From NCBI RefSeq assembly GCF_030272615.1, contig NC_081406.1:261259386-261323385 (forward strand): a stretch of 64,000 nucleotides of DNA, in the 5' to 3' direction. Both the position numbers and the translations under genes were made by a program. Below the pieces are notes generated by a model. It saw only the letters and a program-made list of their open reading frames with translations. It made no database searches and had not been told where the DNA came from. Each line of letters begins with the position of its first letter. The stretch's first letter is position 1. This DNA is from Cryptomeria japonica. Its lineage: Eukaryota; Streptophyta; Pinopsida; Cupressales; Cupressaceae. Of the stretch, positions 35,402 through 46,990 are shown piece by piece.

Positions 35402-35419
35402 GAACTGGCTCTGATACCA
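35402..35419 (-). other. Primer-binding site for initiator tRNA-Met
   Basis: The minus strand reads TGGTATCAGAGCCAGTTC two bases after the LTR end. This is complementary to the 3' end of plant initiator tRNA-Met, the usual primer of LTR retroelements. Confidence 0.92.
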
Positions 35420-35421
35420 AT

Positions 35422-36198
35422 TGTTAGGATTCCCAAAGATACTGAGAGGGGTGGGGTGAATCAGTATCTTGCCGGTTAACGGATTTTCTAATCTTATTAA
35501 ACAAATTGCACTTCAAACTAGTGTACCGGTAAACAAGAATTAATGCAGTAAATAAGAGGAATAACCACAACATAGAAAACACACCAGAACACAATATTTT
35601 TAATGAGGAAACCCGGTGTGGGAAAAACCTCGGTGGGATTTGTGACCCACAATATTCACTTACTGGCCAATAAATGAATTGTAGTTACAATAGGGGCCTA
35701 CACATGCAGGAAGGCCAATTGCCTAAAGCTCACTGCTTAATTACAAAAGGGAAGTCTCACTGCCTTACAAAAATGGATTATGCAAATCCAATATCATGTA
35801 CTGCTTCAGTTCATCATCCACTATGCCAGGTTCAATACCGGTTTAAGCTCACAAAATAACCATAAACCTTACTCCAAAATCTACCTTAGTATTCACATAT
35901 TACTTCTGCAATAATCTAGCCATGTCCACATATCCTAAATGATCTACAAGATCTCATACTTATATATGAGTCCTATTACAATTCGCCTTGTTGGCTTACA
36001 AAAAGGTATTTCAATTAAATACAAAATGTAATAAACAAAATCATGTCGGCCGGGGTGCCGGTAATCATCTTTGTCACTACCGGTAAACTATCTGCTAGTG
36101 TCCGTGTTGGTGCCTGTGCCATAGGATTGCAAGGTTGCCATCAATGACAATACCTTCAATCACCTACAATTTCTCATTGGAGTGTGCATTTGCCAACA
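35422..36198 (-). repeat. 5' LTR (777 bp) of the minus-strand LTR retroelement
   Basis: Ends tgttaggattccc and tttgccaaca, that is TG...CA on either strand. It abuts the primer-binding site on its inner side. The outer flank ATTAT (36199-36203) would be the target duplication; the partner LTR is beyond the left edge. The motif accggt recurs inside. Confidence 0.85.
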
Positions 36199-36814
36199 AT
36201 TATGAGCCCATTTCACACATGTTCATGTAACATGCTACTATAACATATTATTTAAAGACATTCAATGTGCACTTAGTTCATAAGACAACATTCGAGAGAA
36301 ATTACTAGAAAATAATTCATTTTCTAAAGGACAATAAAAAGATAGATCCACATCATGAGTGTTTGAGTACATTGTCAATACCATTAATATGACCTATTGA
36401 TGAGGTTTCACCTCAAAGAATTCATTCATCTATCAAGTTGGAAAACACTTAAATGGTGTCCTAAAAAACCACCTTGACAAATTCAAATAACAAGGTGAGA
36501 CAAACAAGTTCTTAAGGGTACATTCTTACAGACTATATTGTACATCATAGATTACATCTATACAACATATCGAATTCATGACAATCTATACTAATATCAT
36601 AATTTTAATGATAACATTTTCAAAATCAATATAATTTTTTTTAAAATATCAAATAAAAAAATTCTAATTTCTAAACAATGACAAATTAATTAAACATTAC
36701 ATTAATGTTATCATTCCAATGCATAACTTTAATATCAACCTGTCACATAATTTTCACAAACATCTATGTCAACTTGTATTCATTCCATTACCCTAAATTT
36801 TATGTAAACTGGTT
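36199..36814. other. Intergenic AT-rich DNA
   Basis: Between the retroelement LTR and the 3' end of the GDSL gene. No open frame or repeat of note. Confidence 0.6.
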
Positions 36815-36843
36815 TTTATTCCATTAAACAGACAGAGTTTATT
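36815..36843 (-). promoter_or_regulatory. Polyadenylation signals of the GDSL gene
   Basis: Two AATAAA hexamers on the minus strand (36843-36838 and 36820-36815), 50-80 bp after the stop codon of the GDSL gene, fit plant near-upstream elements. Confidence 0.55.
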
Positions 36844-36895
36844 TGAATATGCCTGAAAGGAGTCTAAAGAAAACTACAATTATTGGCAGGACAAC

Positions 36896-39201
36896 CTACA
36901 ACTCATCTCTTAGAGCTGCATGGGAAGAATCCAATCTTGTTTGGAACAGTTCCCTAAGATTAGTAGGTTGTATAACAGCATCGGATCCTGCCCACATGGC
37001 TTCTGCAAACTGTTTATGAATGCTCTCTGTTACGTGGTATGCATCCCACCATACATAATTCTTTGGGTCCTCACAAACCTCGTATTCCTTCTCTTCCCTC
37101 TGCCCTCCACAGCTGAATATTCCTCCATAAGGTCCGCTCCCACAGCATGCCTTCACACCTTCTTTAAATCCTGTATTTCAAACAACCAGAGCATAAAAAA
37201 CTATGAAATATATTGTGGGGTAGATTTTTATTTGTGTTTGGAAGGATAATTTAGCAGGGATGTATCCATACCATATTCAGATGGTTTCTCTAAACGATCG
37301 TTCAGAAAGTCGAAGAAATTTGAATCGGCTATGGTAAGTCCCGGTAGAGCAGAAGCAAGGGCTCTGAAGGCTGTGGATAATGCAGAGTTGTGTGATCTGG
37401 CCAGAACAGAGCCCACACCAAGACATCCTCCATTGGGGTCGCTGGCTATTGCTCTCATGATGGGTAGGCATCCCAATGGTGAAAGCCCCAGGTGCCCAAA
37501 TTTTCTGGCTCCTTTGGAATACAAAATCTGCGTTCAGTCCCACAAGAAAATTTGAGTAAATTAGATATGTATATGTAGTTTTCCGTAGAAGTTTTCTGAT
37601 TAAAATTTCAGATCAAATTGCATGGTCTATCTTTTAAACATTTCAATTTATGTAATTTCCACAGTCTATGAAGTTCTATATAGATTTTTCATGCCGATTA
37701 TGGATCATACAGTTTGGTTCAAAACTTGATGAAAAAAACCTATATATAACTAAATCTAGAAAACTTCTATTGAATTAAACACTTGTTCGCTGAAAATTGG
37801 ATAAAGAGAACCCTCTCTGTCTCCTCTCTATTATTGCTCTCCTGTATAAAGAAATTGTTTTTATTTTTATATTTCGAACTGTTGTACTAGAAAACTTCTA
37901 TTGAATTAAACACTTGTTCGCTGAAAATTGGATAAAGAGAACCCTCTCTGTCTTCTCTCTATTATTGCTCTCCTGTCTAAAGAAATTGTTTTTATTTTTA
38001 TATTTCGAACTGTTGTACCATCTGGACTTTAATAATGTGACTCTTTCTATACACTTTTAAAATGCTAATTTGAAAAAACACAATTAAAAAAAAAGAGATC
38101 CTAATCAAAAGATCAGTGTAGCCCTCAAAATCAGAGATTTTTTCTACTTTAAGTAACTTTGGGATCTGTATGGAGGGAGAGAAACAACTTAAATACCATC
38201 CTTGGAATCTCACCTGTATTGCCTTGGTGACATTTGTGACCACCATGCCCACATACTCTTCTGGCGGATGCAGCTCCTGCATCTTGGGATTGCCAAGGTA
38301 CCCCCCAAGATAGTCATTACTACCAATGCTAAAGAAATACACTGCCTCTGAAAACATTTTCTGTGCTTCAACAGAGCCCAATTCTTCCACAAGCTTGTTC
38401 TGAACCTCTTCGAATTGATCCAATTGTTTCTGCAAATCCACAACCTGAATCCCCCCCACAAGAAAACAAGTAAAACAAAACTATTTCAGTCCCTTCTCTC
38501 ATTTGAATTTCCAAGTCAAAGTAGAGCAAAAGTAAAGAAACATACAAATCCTTCATTGGTTTCAAGCAGAATTCCTGCTCCACCTGATGCGAAATTGGCC
38601 CCATTAGAGAAATCAGCCTCGGGTTGGAAGAATGGTGGAATAAGTGGCAGCTTGGCATATTCAGCTTAAACAACAGTCAAATGAATTTATCAGGCACCCA
38701 ATATGAAAAGCAACTGTAGAATAGAAGATTCCAAAACATATCATAATTCATAACTATTGTTTCTGGATTTTATTGTGTAATTTTGTTTGATCATAAACAA
38801 TGATTGATCATAGAGTGTGATTCGAAATATTGATTCATCATAGAATGTGATCTGAAATGTCGATGCAAACAAAATCACACATCACAATTATAAAATTCAA
38901 AAACAAAACAACAATCTAAAACATATTTTTATAATTAACTTGTACCTATGAAATCCACAATTACTCTGCCTTCAGAGAAGCGGCCTGTTGGTGAGTCAAA
39001 GAAACCATTGTTTCCATATGGAGGATGGTCTGCACGGAACTGGGGAACAGTAGAAATGTAATTGTTGTTACCGGGATCAACTGTAGAGTCTCCAAATATG
39101 AACAGACCCACTCCATCTTTCTCAATACCTGCTGCAAACGTTCCAGACTGTAGTACAAAGACTACACAAAAGCAAAGGATTGCAGTAAACTTAATATCCA
39201 T
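36896..39201 (-). CDS. GDSL-type esterase/lipase, five exons, complete
   Basis: Spliced on the minus strand: 39201-38946, 38664-38546, 38444-38214, 37527-37272, 37170-36896. All introns are GT-AG and phases match, giving 378 residues, normal for the plant family (usually 350-390). A signal peptide ([20 protein letters not shown]) makes secretion likely, hence the start at 39201. All catalytic blocks are present: [14 protein letters not shown] (block I, nucleophile Ser), [10 protein letters not shown] (block II, Gly), FSIGSNDYL (block III, Asn) and WWDAYHVTE (block V, Asp and His). The five-exon layout is the standard one for this family. Such enzymes hydrolyse esters of lipids, cutin or other wall compounds; the true substrate cannot be read from sequence. 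A weak TATA-like tatttata lies about 100 bp upstream. No disabling change is seen, the only such host gene in the window. Confidence 0.93.
37756..38017. repeat. 131-bp tandem duplication in intron 3 of the GDSL gene
   Basis: Two nearly identical copies, 37756-37886 and 37887-38017, each starting ctagaaaacttctattgaat and ending cgaactgttgta. They differ at only a few bases, so the duplication is recent. Not near either splice site. Confidence 0.93.
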
Positions 39202-40590
39202 CTTTAATTCTATCCTTATAACATTCCGGACTGTAAAAATTGTAGAGAGTAAGGAATTAAAAGGCTTTCTCAGGGTATGTTGGTTGACATGAATGACATA
39301 TAAATATGCAGAACTAGCACTGACATGATGAGGCGGAGACAACTAAGCTGCGCTTTTGTGAAGGAGGCGGAGACAACTAGAAGTGTTGCGTTTGGTAGCC
39401 AAATATTTATTGAAAATTATAGAGGGCGTCGGAATTTTCTTCGTCAGACTTGACGCAGATCGACCGACTTCGTTTAATACTAAAACAACTCTATATCGAT
39501 GTAACATATACAAAGACGTCATATAGATACAGGCCGCTTTATATCTAACTTATATGGAAGATATCTATAGAAATTATTATTAATTTTTATAATAGTAGTA
39601 AGGGGTGGACTCTAATGGTGTGAATATTATTAAAAAATTATTTTTGATTTAATTGTCAGATATATTCTAAAATGTTAATATTTAATAATAAATACAATAT
39701 TTTTAAATTAAATAGTACATAAATTTTATCTTTCTATGTAATAAATTAAATAATTCTAAAGTAAAATAAACTAATTTATAAATAAATAAAATAATTTTAG
39801 AGTGATATCTCTCAACATTTTTTAGATAGACATATTGACGATATCTATGTTAATTTATTTGGGGTGAAATTATTACTTAATAGATAAAATAAAAGATAGA
39901 ATTACTTAATTTAATTGAGAATTATATAAATTGTATATTTAATTTTTTTTAAGAAATTAGATGAAGCTCTTGTCAGGCTACTATGCTTTTGTGTTTAGAC
40001 TATTTGTATAATATTGTGTGCTTGTGTTTGAGGTCCCCTGTTGCTGTCTCACATCCAACATGAACATGAGGTCTCATGTTTGTGGTCTAGCTAACGCAGA
40101 CCAAGCTAAAAAATCATTTGTCACTAATCATTTTTCAAATCGAAGTAACTTATTTATTTAAGTTTTCTTTTTATTTTTATATAAAAATTAAATTTTAATA
40201 TCTATTTAAACTATTACATATAAACATGGACACATAAATAAGTATTTATATGAATAAACAAGATCCATAACTATTTTTTTTATTCACTTAAAAGTTGCTT
40301 TGTTTTACTTTAGAGTTATTTCATTTACAAAAGTTTAAAATTGAGTAGCTTTATTTTATTTTACTATAAAGCTATTTTATTTACTTTAGAATTGTCATTT
40401 TTTATATTTAAAAATAAATGTTGGCTTTTAAATGATTTTGCCTTTTACATTTTTATTTCACCTTCATGACATTAGATGTTTATCACCTTTTTTTTATCCC
40501 TATCGGTTACACCTCTCAATATAATTAAACAAACTCAAATTTAAGAGTTTAGATTGATAATTGAAATAAATTTTAAATTAAGTATCTAAA
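39202..40590. other. GDSL promoter side and AT-rich intergenic DNA
   Basis: The first few hundred bases are the 5' flank of the GDSL gene. The rest is AT-rich with no gene. The last five bases (CTAAA, 40586-40590) are the target duplication of the adjoining solo LTR. Confidence 0.55.
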
Positions 40591-41826
40591 TGTAGCATCA
40601 TAAATTGTAGCCCTACATAATTTACATAACCTTTTTTGACCCTACTTTAGTGTGTCTCATCTTAGCTCTCATTCGGGTCCATTTCCGGTCTTTTTATCTC
40701 CAAAACTAATGTTATATTTTTGCATAGTGATCTAAACCCTGACACCAAGTTGTGTGCTCTTCATTTCCCAGTTGTTTGCTTTGTATTTGGTGAGCAAGGG
40801 CACTTGGGGTGCCCTTATCTAGATAGGGGTGCCTAGGGCATCCTTGTCCTCCTTAAACCTGACCTATTTCAAATATGTTAGTGCACTTCCCCTTCCTGGT
40901 GATTTTGAATCTCAATGTCTCAATTTGACCATTCGAGGTTGGTATAATTGGCAAATTACCTTGGGGAATCCTATATAACAGCATCCTTTCAATTCATTTT
41001 CACATCATCAAATCATTCATGCTCATACATTCCACATCTCTCCACAAGCAACATCAAGTGTCTTCAAGCATTCAAGGCAACATTTTATCCCACCATATCT
41101 TCCCACTATTTTCAAGCATCATGGAGCAGCAAACTATATCAATCTTTATGCAATCATGTGTTTATGACTGAGTCTCTTATGTTTCGTCATATTATTGCAT
41201 CAACACTTGTGATTACATTAAAAAAGAATTGCATCACCAACCATTATCAATTTCTACATAAATGCTCCTTGGCAATAGATCCAAAAGCTACAAACAAAGA
41301 TTCTAGTAGAGGAGACAATGACAATCAGATGTGACATTCACGGGAGCGAAAAGTGGAGGACAGGGTCACCCACAACACCTTATTTGATGAATTTTCAACG
41401 AACTTTCAAGAGAAGATTCTAAGTGACATTTTGATTCCAAAAGTTTCTTCCTCGTTTGTAATTGACAACTGGAGGACAAGGTCGCCCCAAGCCACCTTGT
41501 CTTGTACTTCCAAGAGAGACTTTCAAATAGAGGTTCCCCTTTGTGTCCTTAACTCAAATCTAGCTCTATGTCTGCATACTACATCTGTAGCTCATTGTTT
41601 ATGTTTAAATGCACCAATTTTGCATCATTTACTCTAGATCTACAATTCAATTTCAATTCATTTAAGCACCTTCAACTCAAACAAAGAGGGGGTAAATTCT
41701 AATTAGAATTCCATTCCATTTTGGGTTGAATCTATTTATTTTACTCCCGCTTTCATGTTTGGTGGTCCTTTTGAAAGTAAGTGGATTCATATCCAGTTTT
41801 GTGGATCTCTATTCCACCACTAAACA
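40591..41826 (+). repeat. Solo LTR, 1236 bp, with target duplication CTAAA
   Basis: Starts TGTAGCATCATAAATTG and ends CACTAAACA, with CTAAA on both sides (40586-40590 and 41827-41831). It has a TATA box (cctatataacag, about 40970). The start resembles the TGTAGCATCC start of the LTRs at 4856 and 11447, and the length is almost the same, so it belongs to a related Ty3/gypsy family. With no internal region, it is the product of LTR-LTR recombination. The two short open frames inside are incidental. Confidence 0.8.
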
Positions 41827-41831
41827 CTAAA

Positions 41832-42674
41832 TAAACATAAAAAAATTGAATAAAATAAATGTGTGGATATTGGATTTTGATTTTATATAGATATATCTAT
41901 GTCTAAATGTCAAGATGTGTTATTCTTTAAGATTATGAAATTTAGCAATATATTGCCAATGTGTGAAATTAAATACACATTGTCAAAGAAAGTGTGGACA
42001 TGAATGAGGTGTATAAATCTACACGTATAAGTCATAGATACGATCTTAGACAATTTTGCAAACTAAAACTTGTTCAACTTATTTTTGATATCTATATTTT
42101 TATATAAAGGAAAGGTGGTGTTTATAAACACCTTTGAATAATTCACCTAATCATGACAATTACATTGTGTGCAAATGACAACCGAAATATGCATAAAATA
42201 TAGCCTAAATCAAATCAAATATATGCAAACCTCAAAAAGATCAAATGATTGATGATGTGTTGATAGATAAATGTGGTTGCTCTTAAATCCAATAACATGT
42301 CAACGTGATCAAGATGATTGAGTGAAAAATGGAACAACATAACAGTATGATAAAGAAAGATATGAAAGTGGGGTGAGAGGCAAGCCTCTATTTTTTACAA
42401 TTCCCAAGAGGTTAAATCAATGGTTGGGATAAAGAGGCTAAATGGGAGGCTAACATTGATTGAGGGTTTGGGATACACTACAAATTTGTAGTCACGTGAC
42501 AAGTGTCACATGAGGAATAGGCTCCAGTTATTGAGATAAGGTTATGACAACATCCTTATAGGAATGTTTAAGAGTGAGAGGCTTGGTATGGAATGAATAG
42601 ATATTATGAAAATTTAGTTTGACTTTTCTAATGTGTCCAGTTTCAATGAATCTAGACAAGACATATTTAGACAT
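41832..42674. other. Intergenic, no gene seen
   Basis: AT-rich with no coding motif or long repeat. Ends at GTGA (42675-42678), the presumed target duplication of the transposon end that follows. Confidence 0.55.
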
Positions 42675-42678
42675 GTGA

Positions 42679-43677
42679 GGGTATGTGCACCAAGATAGTG
42701 AATAAAAAAGTGGCCACTACCAAAAAATGCCTAAAATGAATGAAATATGTACGTGTTTTCGATACATTCAAAAACAACATAGGTGTTAAGGCTCAAAAAA
42801 TTCAATCCAAAACATGTACCTATTATTTGAATTAAAAATGTATTCATGTTATTAAAATAAAAACACATGCAAGCTTTAATAAGAGCAAAAAGTGCACATT
42901 ATTACGTGTACGTGTTATGGTAAACAAGTAAAACACATACACATTTTATTGACATAAAGCTAGAAAAGGAACATACCCCTAGATGCTAATGCCTTTTGCC
43001 TTCCCTTAGTTTTTTTTCATTAGGATATATACATAAAATATAACATTTAAGTATAAGAAACATAAAAGAAAAAGATAAAATATAACTTATTTTAAGTTAT
43101 ATTTTTTTTTTTTTAGATCTCTAAGAGTCATCATGCAGATTCTAGATTTTAGGAGATCTTATAATTTTTTAGATTGTCGAATTTCAATAATCAGTAGGCT
43201 CCTAACATCATTCTCTCTCTATCTCTCTATCTCACGCTCTTTGACTCCCCCACGCTCAAGACCTGTCTATTTTTCTATAGCTCTACTTCTTCTCCCTATT
43301 TACCTTTCTCTATCTCATTGTCTCCTCTCTCCCCAAGCTCTAGATCTTATAATTTATCAAACTTGATAAAATTTCAATAATCACTAAGATCTTGTTATCT
43401 TTCTCTCTCTTTCTCTATTTTACTCTATTTGTTTCCTTGACCTCTAGACTTATCTCTATTCATATCACTCTCCCTATCCCCCTCTCTCCCTTGTCTCTCT
43501 ATCTTAATTTCACTTTCTTTTTCTCCCTTAATCTCTAGTCTTATCTCTCTTCCTATCACTCTCCCTATCCTCCTCTCTCCCCCATCTCTCTATCTTACTC
43601 TATCCTCTCTCTTATCTCTCTCATCCTTCTACTCTATATCTCCCCTCTCTTCTCTACCTACCTCACACACATTCTAA
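42679..43677 (+). mobile_element. Left end of a second transposon of the 30.8-kb family
   Basis: 42679-42717 reads gggtatgtgcaccaagatag and runs to gtggccac, matching the terminal repeat at 3961 with a few changes. Behind it lie gtacgtgt-type palindromic motifs (about 42750, 42806, 42904-42920, the last tacgtgtacgtgttatgg). These differ from the first element's cccgtacgggttatgg mainly by G to T. Then comes a CT-rich tract (43130-43677). This order (end, palindromes, polypyrimidine tract) copies the first element. No right end is found in the window; a gypsy LTR begins at 43678. Confidence 0.65.
43130..43677. repeat. CT-rich minisatellite tract
   Basis: Pyrimidine-rich with recurring tctatcttactctat and cctatcactctccctatcc blocks (near 43440-43520 and 43540-43600). 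Shorter and less pure than the tract at 13085-16814. Confidence 0.75.
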
Positions 43678-44452
43678 TGTAGGAGAATCCCTGGTTCTTG
43701 GCAATCTTGCATCAACCAAAAATATTTCTTTTTCATTTTTTTTTCCTATTTCATGGTTAAACATTTCTTTCTGCATTCTCCTGCATTTTCTCATCGTATC
43801 TTACGGAGTTGGATTTTGATCGCGGACATGATTATATTCCTTTTCCCAAATCTTTGAAACGTTTGGATCTTTTTTCGGCAAGTTGTCGATTCTAGATTCT
43901 GAGATAGTTTTTTGGCTGAGAACTTTGGAACCACTTGGTCCTATCCTGTTATTGGCAAATCTTGTGGATTCTTTCTATTTCTTGTGGAGCCTCAGTGTGT
44001 TGTTCCAACATTCCTTGACATGTGGTCAACCTTTCCTTTAGTCCGCACTTCATCCTATTGATTTTTTGGAGGATTCTCATTGGCAGAGGTTGACTTAGTG
44101 GTTTACATGTTTCATCTTGTTCATTATCATTTGATTCTTCTTGAGCCGACGTGGATCCCTCTAGACTGTATAAATCAATGTAATTTAGCTTGACCAATTT
44201 TTGGAACCAAGAGGACCTAACTTAAAATTAAGTGCTCCGGTACTGACCCAGACTGTAATTGAGCATGTTTGTATTAAGCCAGGGAGCCAGATCTTGTAGC
44301 CTACATGTTGCTGACATATTGTAAATAGTTTTCATGTTATAATCAATTGGTTCTACATTGCCTCCATCATCTTGTCTTGCTTTCGTTGTGTATTACTCTT
44401 GTTGCACAGTCTGAATAGATCTTATTTGAGGTCCCTCCTAACCGTGACTGCA
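43678..44452 (+). repeat. 5' LTR of a plus-strand Ty3/gypsy-like element
   Basis: Starts TGTAGGAGAATCC and ends GACTGCA, followed five bases later by a tRNA-Met-type primer site. The flank TCTAA (43673-43677) would be the target duplication. The 3' LTR was not found, so the start is inferred from the TG end and the primer site. Confidence 0.6.
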
Positions 44453-44457
44453 CTAAG

Positions 44458-44472
44458 TGGTGTTAGAGTGAG
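44458..44472 (+). other. Primer-binding site, tRNA-Met type
   Basis: TGGTGTTAGAGTGAG resembles the TGGTATCAGAGC primer site with three changes. It sits at the expected distance after an LTR end. The matching gag is at 55652-56242, displaced by the CACTA insertion. Confidence 0.65.
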
Positions 44473-44529
44473 ATTTTATTTCTTGGAGATTGTGTTGTCT
44501 TGAAGATTTTTTTGTGGGGTAGTTTAGTG

Positions 44530-44873
44530 AGTTACAAGCTATGGTTGTTGGTGCACCAAAATATCGACCTGTCAATGCTTGATACAACCAATAGAATTGT
44601 AGAATCCATAGAAGGTTGTTAAACCATGTCATGAATCCCCATGAGGGACACTGGCCCACTACCAACAAACCCCCTCCTAGCGTCACTTATCGTGGCCTGC
44701 GTGATTCAAACTTGTGACCAAGCTCTAATACCACTTGTTACAAGCTAAGGTTGTCGTTGCACCAAAAGATGGACCTGTCAATGCCCGATACAACCACTAG
44801 ACTTATAGAATCCACAGGAGGCTATTAAACCATGTTGTGAATCCCCGCAAGGAACGCTAGCCCATTGCCAACA
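44530..44873 (-). mobile_element. TRIM element (344 bp) with 138-bp LTRs
   Basis: Two 138-bp direct repeats (44530-44667 and 44736-44873) flank only 68 bp. On the minus strand the LTR starts TGTTGG and ends TAACA (first base of the left copy changed). The internal part has a tRNA-Met primer site (TGGTATTAGAGCTTGG) next to the right LTR and a polypurine tract (gctaggaggggg) next to the left one. Flanks TAGTG and AAGTG are a near-perfect target duplication. It has no coding capacity and must use enzymes of another element. Confidence 0.8.
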
Positions 44874-44911
44874 AAGTGTGGATCTGACCTGTAGCTGCAG
44901 AGGACTGGCAT

Positions 44912-45262
44912 CACTAGTACATTCGGGTCAAAATTTTGACGGCAAATCGTTGAAATTCCAACACAATTTCATCGCACTACCGACAAAAAAAGTCATCGCA
45001 AACTTTGTGTCAGAAGTTCCGACTATCTTTGTGGTCGTCGCAATTCTGACATCACCTTCAACCTTTCCAACGGCCCCCATGGATGCTCATAACCTAAAAG
45101 AATACTGTCGCGATCTCGGCCTATTGTCAGAATTTCGACTCCCAAGGGTAAAATTTCGACAGAGAAGTGTCATCGGATGCACAACATCCTCGTCGGAACT
45201 CTCTTGGAGGTTGTCGTAATTCCGACAGTGAGAGATGATGTGGGTCAAACGGCTTTGCCGTC
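44912..45262 (+). repeat. Left subterminal repeat region of the first CACTA
   Basis: Many variants of cgtcggaattccgac and ttttgacggcaaatcg in both orientations, ending at ttgccgtcggtg. In En/Spm-type elements such motifs bind the TNPA-like protein. Confidence 0.75.
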
Positions 45263-45267
45263 GGTGA

Positions 45268-46327
45268 ATGAAAGCATTGAACGAGTTCTATTTTTAAAAA
45301 TTGCATTAAACATTTTAATTTATTTGATTCAGTGTTATTTGCAAAAAATGATTATCAATGATGTTTCCTTTCTCCAAGAATTGTCTAGGATCTTTCCGTC
45401 AGATAATATGTAACATCGAATGACTAAATTTTTTCTTTACAAATGCTTATTTAATTTAATTATTATCTGAGCGTGAATTAAAATTTATATCTATACGGAA
45501 GAAGAACATACAAGTTGAAGAGTCATGTGCAAGCAAATTTCCTAAAAGAAAGCAAGCAGGCATTATCTTGAATGACATGGAAACAAGCTCATCAACTGCC
45601 TAGAAGAGAGCAATTGGAGAATGGCAGAGGAAAGTGTTTAAGAGTGATAAATAGATAGAGAGTATGGAATACAAACAAACAATGTCTGGAGTGTCTGATG
45701 TGACGTCTCTAATTTATGTCCAAAGGGACTAACTGGTTTTGGAGTTCCTACAAAACCTATTGGGCCACGCTTTGGAGGAAATCAATGTGTTCATGAAAGG
45801 AGCACCTTTTTTCTATTATGAGAATGATGGTTTTGCACCGAGGGATATTTGGAAGTCAATATCCAAAAATCTCTACAGTGTGGAACAAGAGTTGGCAGAC
45901 TCGAAGTATAATTGTCAGCTTTTAGAAGACCAAGAGGTTATGTACACAATCTCCCAATAGAAGAGCGATTTCAAGAATTACCTCTCCCCCCCATGACTAT
46001 TCAGGAAGCACTTCCTCAAATAAAGGACTATTGGCCTCCATGGGATCAAAGAAAAAAATTAAAGCATAGACTCTAGACGATGTGGTGGTGTCCTTTGTGA
46101 ATAACTCTACACTATAATTGAAAATTCACAAGGGAAACTGCAAGATAGTGAAGAGAAATACAATCTTGAAAAGTGGAAAGAACGGATCTTGGTTTGGGTG
46201 GGGCAAGTCAGGTGGCTCCTCTAGAGGTTGACTAGATAGAAATCATATTAGGATTTGAAAAAGATCACAGTTGTGGAACTTCATGTGCGAGTGATCGATT
46301 GTGGTGTTTGGGTAATGCATTCCAAAT
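45268..46327. repeat. Inverted repeat, left arm (1060 bp)
   Basis: Pairs base for base, with scattered mismatches, with 47438 down to 46379. The loop is only 51 bp (46328-46378). It begins at atgaaagcattgaacgag and ends at gcattccaaat. The inner 600 bp are a degenerate copy of DRM methyltransferase exons. Transcription through both arms would give a long hairpin RNA. Confidence 0.93.
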
Positions 46328-46345
46328 AGATACAGTTGCATGCCA
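45725..46345 (+). pseudogene. DRM-type DNA methyltransferase fragment in left arm
   Basis: Pieces in shifting frames: TGFGVPTKPIGP, then GAPFFYYENDGFAPRDIWKS and SKNLYSVEQELADSKYNC, then MTIQEALPQIKDYWPPWDQR, then EKWKERILVWVG, APLEVD, IEIILGFEKDH and LGNAFQIDTVACH. These follow in order the N-terminal catalytic half of plant domains-rearranged methyltransferases (PPFFYYENVA..., TIQEA...WWPSWD, WNLVWVG, LAPLD.DE.E.LLGFP.DHTRG, GNSFQVDTVAYH). DRM enzymes add cytosine methylation guided by small RNAs. Stops and frameshifts exclude a functional protein. It looks like a captured fragment without introns at the places examined. Confidence 0.85.
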
Positions 46346-46360
46346 TCAGGATAAAAGTCT

Positions 46361-46990
46361 TTAATCAAGACATTACCCATTTGGAATGCATTACCCAAAC
46401 ACCACAATCGATCACTTGCACACGAAGTTCCACGAGTGTGATCTTTTTCAAATCCTAATATGATTTCTATCTCGTCAACCTCTAGAGGAGCCACTTGACT
46501 TGGCCCCACCCAAACCAAGATCCATTCTTCCCACTTTTCAAGATTGTATTTCTCTTCACTATCTTGCAGTTTCCCTCGTGAATTTTCAATTATAGTGTAG
46601 AGTTCTTCACGAAGGACACCACCACATCGTCTAGAGTCTATGCTTCAATTTTTTTCTTTGATCCCATGGAGGCCAATAGTCCTTTGTCTGAGGAAGTGCT
46701 TCCTGAATAGTCATAGGGGGGAGAGGTAATGCTTGAAATTGCCCTTCTATTGGGAGATTGTGTACATAACCTCTTGGTCTTCTGAAAGCTGAAAATTACT
46801 TCGAGTCTGCCAACTCTGGTTCCACACTATAGAAATTTTTGGATATTGACTTCCAAATATCCCTCGGTGCAAAAGTATCATTCTCATAATAGAAAAATGG
46901 TGCTCCTTGCATGAACACATTGATTTCCTCCAAGCGTGGCCCAATAGGTTTCGCAGGAACTCCAAAACTAGTTAGTCCCTCTGGACATAA
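46361..46990 (-). pseudogene. DRM-type DNA methyltransferase fragment in right arm
   Basis: Inverted copy of the left-arm fragment, better preserved in parts: LVWVGPSQVAPLEVDEIEI, ILGFEKDHTRGTSCASDR, LWCLGNAFQ on the plus strand sense of the right arm's opposite reading, and the FFYYEN region around 46880-46900 in another frame. Sequence inside the loop encodes the next DRM segment (VLIKDFYPDG) in inverse orientation, so the inversion breakpoint falls inside the DRM sequence between GNAFQ and DFYPDG. Confidence 0.75.

Noticed and set aside
40948-41637. Two plus-strand frames of about 100 codons
   Set aside because: They lie inside the solo LTR and have no domain.
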